Part shown: one piece after another, positions 14,104-18,494 of the stretch | Layout of the letters: each line of letters begins with the position of its first letter | How positions within the stretch are numbered: position 1 is the first letter of the stretch | Source: Eubacterium sp. UBA3720 | GTDB lineage: Bacteria; Bacillota; Clostridia; Lachnospirales; Lachnospiraceae | Length of the DNA: 18,494 bases | Reading direction: 5' to 3' | NCBI GenBank assembly: GCA_002371335.1 | Contig: DFHP01000186.1 | Location: 1-18,494 of the forward strand | Position numbers and translations under genes: made by a program | Notes under the pieces: generated by a model | What the model was told of the DNA's origin: nothing | What the model saw: the letters and a program-made list of their open reading frames with translations, nothing else | Databases searched by the model: none

Positions 14104-16038
14104 ATGTTGATCGCACTGATCGTTTTTCTTCCGATGATTATGGGCCCTGCGCTCTATTGCATAGGCAGAAGGAATGATAATCTAAGGGATATTATTGCAA
14201 TCGTATTCACATTTCTCGAATTAGGCATGACGCTGCTCCTGTTACGATTCATGCCGTCTCTTACCATTAATGGTATACTCGTTCAGGGAATAACCTTTAA
14301 AACTGATGGCTTCCGTGCGGCATACAGTATCGTTACGGCGATCATGTGGGCGGGAACGACAATGTTCGCGAAAGAATATTTCCTGCATGAAAAAAAAGGT
14401 CTTGACCGTTACTGGATGTTTATACTTGTAACGCTCGGAGCGACGGAAGGAGTCATGCTTTCCGGAGATCTGATGACAGCTTTTATCTTTTTTGAGATAT
14501 TATCGTTCACATCTTTTACATGGGTGATCCACGAAGAGACGAAACCGGCAATAAGGGCAGGATATACTTATCTGTTCATTGCAGTGTTCGGAGGCCTTGT
14601 GTTATTTATGGGTCTTCTTATGCTGAAACACAGCGCCGGTACGCTGGCCTTTGACCAGCTGAGAGATGCTGTGCAGGCATCCGGGCGGAAAAAAGAAATT
14701 TTTGCGGCGGCTGTATGTATTTTGCTTGGCTTTGGCGCGAAAGCCGGTATGTTCCCGCTGCATGTATGGCTTCCGAAGGCTCATCCCGTAGCGCCCTCTC
14801 CGGCGTCGGCGCTGCTTTCCGGTATACTGACAAAAGTCGGAGTCTACGGTATACTGACGATGACTCTTCAGGTAATGACGGGGAACGAGATCTTCGGTAT
14901 GCTTGTCCTGATTCTTGGTCTGATCACGATGGCATCGGGCGCAGTCCTTGCGCTGTTCTCAGTGAATCTGAAAAGAACCCTTGCCTGTTCATCCATGTCA
15001 CAGATCGGTTTTATCCTGACAGGAATAGCCATGAGCGTTCTGCTTGCGGCAGCAGGTGAAGAGGAAGGCGTTGTGCTTGCACTTTCAGGATCAATGCTGC
15101 ATATGGTCAATCATTCAATGATCAAACTGACGCTTTTTATGGCGGCAGGCGTCGTTGTAATGAATATCCATCTGCTCAGACTTGATGATATACGCGGATG
15201 GGGAAGAAACAAGACTGTTCTGAAGATTGCGTTTGCCCTGGGAGCTCTTGGTATCAGCGGAGTTCCTATGTTTAATGGTTATATCAGTAAGACGATGCTG
15301 CACGAGGGGATCGTTGAAGGGGCGCATGCGATAGAAGGACTTGGCACGGTACTGCATGCGGCGGAATGGATCTTCCTTGTATCCGGCGGAATAACCTTCG
15401 CATATATGCTTAAGCTTTTTATATGTATATTTGTGGAAAAAAATACCGAGGAATGGGTTCAGATGAAATATGACAAGAACTCCGGATGTATGAATGGCCT
15501 CAGCACGGCCGCGATCGCGGGAGCTTCCCTTTTTATGATCATCAATGGACAGCCCTTCGTGATGACACGGCTAGCCGCTTTTATGACCGGATCTGAAGAA
15601 ATACTTCATTTTCATGCGTTTACCGCGGAGAACCTTAAAGGAGGAGCGATATCCCTTGGAATCGGTCTTCTGGTGTATCTGATCTTTGTGAGAAAGGTTC
15701 TTGTAAGGAACGGTTCATACGTTGATCTGTGGCCTGAAAAGCTTGATATGGAGGATCTGATATATCGTCCGGCACTGAAGATCATTGCGCTCATCCTCGC
15801 GTTCTTCGGCAGGATCCTGGTGGATATGGTAGATATGACCGCTGCTCTGGCGAGAGGAACGTTCATGAAAGAAATCAGAGTTCACGAAGGAAAGGATCAT
15901 ATCAACAGAGTTTCAGCTTTTGCCGAGGAATCGATCGAAGCCGCGAAACCGCTGCTTCGCAATTTTACCTTTGCAATGATGATGACCTGTATAGGAATAC
16001 TTATTATACTTATTGTACTGATCTTTTATGTGGTATGA
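14104..16038 (+). CDS. Proton-conducting antiporter subunit 4 with long C-terminal extension (NuoL/MrpA-like)
   Basis: 644 residues, the longest of the four. Core residues: E131 (FIFFEILSFTSFTW), K213 (GFGAKAGMFPLHVWLPKAHP), K244 (SGILTKVGVYGI), H336 and K341 (NHSMIKLTLF) and K396 (GYISKTML). After the 14-helix core come another helix near 515-530, the polar segment WPEKLDMEDLIYRPALK, a long stretch 575-615 with amphipathic character, and a final helix 618-643. In NuoL and in MbhI a lateral helix followed by a final membrane helix clamps neighbouring subunits, and this tail could do the same (inference). The ribosome binding site is AAAGGAG. It is the last antiporter gene of the operon. Confidence 0.86.
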   Translation: MLIALIVFLPMIMGPALYCIGRRNDNLRDIIAIVFTFLELGMTLLLLRFMPSLTINGILVQGITFKTDGFRAAYSIVTAIMWAGTTMFAKEYFLHEKKGLDRYWMFILVTLGATEGVMLSGDLMTAFIFFEILSFTSFTWVIHEETKPAIRAGYTYLFIAVFGGLVLFMGLLMLKHSAGTLAFDQLRDAVQASGRKKEIFAAAVCILLGFGAKAGMFPLHVWLPKAHPVAPSPASALLSGILTKVGVYGILTMTLQVMTGNEIFGMLVLILGLITMASGAVLALFSVNLKRTLACSSMSQIGFILTGIAMSVLLAAAGEEEGVVLALSGSMLHMVNHSMIKLTLFMAAGVVVMNIHLLRLDDIRGWGRNKTVLKIAFALGALGISGVPMFNGYISKTMLHEGIVEGAHAIEGLGTVLHAAEWIFLVSGGITFAYMLKLFICIFVEKNTEEWVQMKYDKNSGCMNGLSTAAIAGASLFMIINGQPFVMTRLAAFMTGSEEILHFHAFTAENLKGGAISLGIGLLVYLIFVRKVLVRNGSYVDLWPEKLDMEDLIYRPALKIIALILAFFGRILVDMVDMTAALARGTFMKEIRVHEGKDHINRVSAFAEESIEAAKPLLRNFTFAMMMTCIGILIILIVLIFYVV

Positions 16039-16108
16039 CTATGGAGCTGTGATCTCCAGGGGCAGATAAAAATGATCATTTCGGAAATATCAGGAAAGAA
16101 GGAATGGT

Positions 16109-16483
16109 ATGTACAAAATTAAAGACTTTCAGGCAGGAGAAAAAATATATGTGCTTCCTCCGGACAGAGATCTGACGTCCGACAGGGACAGTATCGTTTT
16201 AGCGAAATATACGGTTGGAACACTGACTGAGGATCGGATGACCGCGTTTTCGGCGGAGAACCCTGAAGTGATAGTTGAATTTATTGAATCTGCCACATAC
16301 GGTGTCATTGAGGACAATCATCAGATCAGGAAGAGCCTCGCCTTTAAGACAGAGAAGGAAGGCAGAGACTATTATGAGAAAGACTGTATCGAAAAATGGT
16401 TTCGTCTGGTATTTGCAAAGATGCCGCAGTCGGATTTTCCTTATGAAAAAATAAAGAAGGCGAAAAATATTCTGAAATCATGA
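16109..16483 (+). CDS. Unrecognised 124-residue soluble protein
   Basis: It begins 70 bases after the last antiporter gene, with GAAGGAA before its ATG, and no terminator is visible between them, so it may share the operon transcript. The protein has no signal peptide or membrane helix. The N-terminal half looks beta-rich (AGEKIYVLPPDR, SIVLAKYTVGTL, VIVEFIESATYGVI). The C-terminal half is charged and helical (EGRDYYEKDCIEKWFRLVF, YEKIKKAKNIL). I recognise no motif or family. A regulatory or accessory link to the antiporter is possible from position alone. Confidence 0.7.
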   Translation: MYKIKDFQAGEKIYVLPPDRDLTSDRDSIVLAKYTVGTLTEDRMTAFSAENPEVIVEFIESATYGVIEDNHQIRKSLAFKTEKEGRDYYEKDCIEKWFRLVFAKMPQSDFPYEKIKKAKNILKS

Positions 16484-16502
16484 ATATTTCCTTGAAATAT
16501 TC
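16482..16502. repeat. Short AT-rich palindromic hairpin at the end of the preceding gene
   Basis: GAATATTTC (16482-16490) pairs perfectly with GAAATATTC (16494-16502) across a 3-base loop, and flanking T-A adds one pair. It overlaps the stop codon. No T-run follows, so it is more likely a transcript-end stabiliser or a protein site than a terminator. Confidence 0.6.
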
Positions 16503-16513
16503 AGAAGCGGAGC

Positions 16514-16607
16514 AGCTGATGCTTATCCATGTTACATAATTCCGGAATCGTTCCGGGAATAATTGTTAAAGTGCATAAAAAGCATCAGCTATAATTATGT
16601 GTTTTTT
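16514..16607 (+). terminator. Long composite hairpin with T-run between the 124-residue gene and carB
   Basis: AGCTGATGCTT (16514-16524) pairs perfectly with AAGCATCAGCT (16580-16590). Inside lies a second hairpin, ATTCCGGAA/TTCCGGGAAT (16539-16560) with one bulged G. A second pairing, ACATAATT (16534-16541) with AATTATGT (16593-16600), would end right before GTTTTTT (16601-16607) and crosses the first stem. Either form could stop transcription. The layout is reminiscent of the composite hairpin after cstA, without sequence identity. Confidence 0.55.
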
Positions 16608-16610
16608 ATC

Positions 16611-16812
16611 ATAAGCAGATAAAAACAGGTGGAATTTTTATAATTTACATACTATAATAGCTAAGGAATTTAAACAGAGGATATAAACATTCTGCATATA
16701 CGTGAATAATTATACATACTTCTGTTTATAATCATTTATAATCAAATAAGACCTGAATAACGTGCTTAAGCGTGTTGGTAATGAGAGTGTCTAAATCGAA
16801 GGAGGAAAACTA
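16611..16812 (+). promoter_or_regulatory. carB leader: multiple -10-like boxes
   Basis: This AT-rich stretch belongs to the 329-base gap between genes (16484-16812). TATAAT occurs at 16654-16659, 16727-16732 and 16737-16742; none has a -35 better than 3/6 at normal spacing. The last two fall in an exact tandem repeat, TTTATAATCA twice (16725-16744). GGAGGAAAAC just before 16813 is the carB ribosome binding site. No T-box, PyrR-type attenuator or riboswitch that I can recognise is present. Confidence 0.45.
16701..16718. promoter_or_regulatory. Candidate ARG box (ArgR/AhrC operator)
   Basis: TGAATAATTATACA (16703-16716) matches the ARG box core TGAATWWWWATTCA at all but one position (A for T in the right half). 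It sits where the -35 of the 16727 TATAAT box would lie, so a bound repressor would block that promoter. Arginine repression of carbamoyl-phosphate synthase genes is known in other bacteria; here it is inferred from the motif. Only one box is clear. Confidence 0.45.
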
Positions 16813-18494
16813 ATGCCAAAAAGAACAGATATTCACAAAGTTCTGATCATTGGATCCGGTCCGATCATAATCGGACAGGCCTGTGAGTTTGATTATTCCG
16901 GAACACAGGCCTGTAAAGCGCTTCGCAGCCTAGGCTATGAGATCGTGCTGGTAAATTCCAATCCGGCCACGATCATGACAGATCCTGAAATGGCAGATGT
17001 TACATATATTGAACCGCTGAATGTAGATCGTCTTGAGCAGATCATAGCGAAGGAAAGACCTGATGCGCTGCTTCCTAACCTCGGAGGCCAGTCAGGACTG
17101 AATCTGAGCGCAGAGCTAAACAAGGCCGGTATTCTTGATAAGTATAACGTTAAGATCATCGGAGTACAGGTAGATGCGATCGAACGGGGAGAGGATCGTA
17201 TCGAGTTTAAGGAAACGATGAATTCCCTCGGAATAGAAATGGCCCGCAGTGAAGTGGCTTACAGTGTTGAAGAAGCACTGGAAATTGCGGACAGACTCCA
17301 TTACCCGGTCGTTCTTCGTCCCGCTTATACAATGGGCGGAGCAGGCGGCGGACTTGTTTACAATAAGGAAGAACTCAGGACCGTATGTTCAAGGGGACTT
17401 CAGGCGTCTCTCGTAGGACAGGTCCTGGTGGAAGAATCAGTCATGGGCTGGGAAGAGCTTGAGCTTGAAGTAGTCCGTGACAAAGACGGAAATATGATCA
17501 CCGTATGTTTTATCGAAAACGTTGATCCAATGGGCGTTCATACGGGAGATTCCTTCTGTACAGCGCCTATGCTGACGATCTCCGCGGAGGTTATGAACCG
17601 TCTGCAGGAACAGGCTTATAAGATCGTTGACAAGATCCAGGTGATCGGCGGAACGAACGTTCAGTTTGCGCATGATCCGGTCTCAGACAGGATCATTGTC
17701 ATTGAGATCAATCCCCGTACGTCCAGATCATCCGCTCTGGCGTCAAAGGCTACAGGTTTCCCCATCGCGCTTGTATCATCCATGCTGGCGGCAGGTATGA
17801 CTCTTTCAGATATCCCCTGCGGCAAATACGGCACATTGGATAAATACGTACCGGACGGAGACTATGTGGTAGTCAAATTTGCCCGCTGGGCGTTCGAGAA
17901 ATTCAAAGGAGTTGAAGACAAGCTCGGCACGCAGATGCGCGCCGTCGGCGAAGTCATGTCCATCGGCAAGACCTACAAGGAGGCCTTCCAGAAGGCCATC
18001 CGTTCTCTCGAGAAGGGCCGCTACGGACTCGGCCATGTCAAGAATTTCGGTGAGCTCTCCAAAGAGACCCTCATCGGCATGCTCGACACACCTTCTTCGG
18101 AGCGCCATTTCATCATGTATGAAGCACTCCGTAAAGGTGCCACTGTTGACGAGATCTTTGAACATACGAAGATCAAGGCTTACTTCATCGAGCAGATGAA
18201 GGAGCTCGTGGAGGAAGAGGAAGCGCTCATCGCGGCCGGAGCGGACTATACGGATGAGATGCTCATTTCCGCCAAGAAGAACGGATTCTCTGACAAGTAT
18301 CTCAGCGAGATCCTGAATGTCTCAGAAGATTCCATCCGGAACCGCAGGGAAGCGCTCGGCGTGACAGAGACCTGGGACAGCGTCCATGTATCCGGAACGG
18401 AGGATTCCTCCTACTTCTACTCGACCTACAACGCACCGGACAACAACCCGGTCAATACAGATAAGAAAAAGATCATGATCCTCGGCGGAGGCCC
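16813..18494 (+). CDS. carB: Carbamoyl-phosphate synthase large subunit, 3'-truncated by the window edge
   Basis: The first 560 codons are present out of about 1,065 in the family. CarB uses two ATP, bicarbonate and ammonia delivered by CarA to make carbamoyl phosphate for arginine and pyrimidine synthesis. The start MPKRTDIHKVLIIGSGP and then GQACEFDYSGTQACKALR, NSNPATIMTD, LPNLGGQSGLN, YPVVLRPAYTMGGAGGG and INPRTSRSSALASKATGFPIA are classical for the carboxyphosphate half. The oligomerisation domain follows (about 400-550). The sequence ends at KKKIMILGGG, the start of the second ATP-grasp half. The ATG follows GGAGG by 8 bases. carA is not directly upstream. GC at third positions rises sharply from about codon 357 onward. 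Confidence 0.97.
   Translation, partial: MPKRTDIHKVLIIGSGPIIIGQACEFDYSGTQACKALRSLGYEIVLVNSNPATIMTDPEMADVTYIEPLNVDRLEQIIAKERPDALLPNLGGQSGLNLSAELNKAGILDKYNVKIIGVQVDAIERGEDRIEFKETMNSLGIEMARSEVAYSVEEALEIADRLHYPVVLRPAYTMGGAGGGLVYNKEELRTVCSRGLQASLVGQVLVEESVMGWEELELEVVRDKDGNMITVCFIENVDPMGVHTGDSFCTAPMLTISAEVMNRLQEQAYKIVDKIQVIGGTNVQFAHDPVSDRIIVIEINPRTSRSSALASKATGFPIALVSSMLAAGMTLSDIPCGKYGTLDKYVPDGDYVVVKFARWAFEKFKGVEDKLGTQMRAVGEVMSIGKTYKEAFQKAIRSLEKGRYGLGHVKNFGELSKETLIGMLDTPSSERHFIMYEALRKGATVDEIFEHTKIKAYFIEQMKELVEEEEALIAAGADYTDEMLISAKKNGFSDKYLSEILNVSEDSIRNRREALGVTETWDSVHVSGTEDSSYFYSTYNAPDNNPVNTDKKKIMILGGG

Noticed and set aside
9637..16038. The four large subunits as complex I (nuoL, M, N) genes
   Set aside because: They share the fold, but the neighbours are MnhE/F/G/B/C and MbhD/E modules, with no Nuo catalytic or quinone-site subunits in the window.
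16611..16812. T-box, PyrR attenuator or riboswitch before carB
   Set aside because: No T-box sequence, no PyrR-binding consensus and no known riboswitch core could be found by eye.
17806..18199. Overlapping open frames on both strands inside carB
   Set aside because: They appear only where carB has high third-position GC, which removes stop codons in other frames. carB itself is intact there.

Overview
The window reads as chromosome of a Gram-positive anaerobe of the Clostridia, most likely Lachnospiraceae-like. This is inferred from strong GGAGG-type ribosome binding sites, TTG and GTG starts, moderate GC, short tightly packed genes and the protein families present. No sequence search was possible. 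All genes lie on the + strand. There is no rRNA, tRNA, CRISPR array or transposase gene.

Left part (1-6508): the 3' end of an unrecognised gene leads into a CstA-family carbon-starvation/pyruvate transporter, closed by a long composite hairpin. A small zinc-dependent phospholipase C-like protein and a UMF1-type MFS transporter follow. A 291-base gap holds a striking 208-base inverted-repeat element that looks either like a MITE or like a structured RNA. NudC (NAD(H) diphosphatase) and a PrdX/YbaK-type aminoacyl-tRNA deacylase form a two-gene unit that ends in a textbook terminator.

Centre (about 6570-16038): a ten-gene operon for a multi-subunit cation/proton antiporter of the Mrp/Mnh type. 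The order is E, F, G, MbhD-like (DUF4040), an MbhE-MnhB fusion, C, then four consecutive NuoL/M/N-MrpA/D-like proton-channel subunits. This is the order of the antiporter half of archaeal membrane-bound hydrogenases (mbhA-H), not the mrpABCDEFG order of Bacillus. No hydrogenase, ferredoxin or NADH-oxidising subunit is present, no full-length MrpA is present, and extra antiporter-like subunits stand where the catalytic genes would be. The last one ends in an extension that could supply a lateral helix. This operon is the most interesting system in the window.

Right part (16039-18494): an unrecognised 124-residue protein, then a 329-base intergenic region with two hairpins, several -10-like boxes and a near-consensus ARG box, then the first 560 codons of carB (carbamoyl-phosphate synthase large subunit). 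carB runs off the window and shows a sharp internal rise in GC at third codon positions. Candidate regulators seen in sequence are ArgR/AhrC at carB, an extended -10 promoter before the antiporter operon, and intrinsic terminators after cstA and the deacylase gene.
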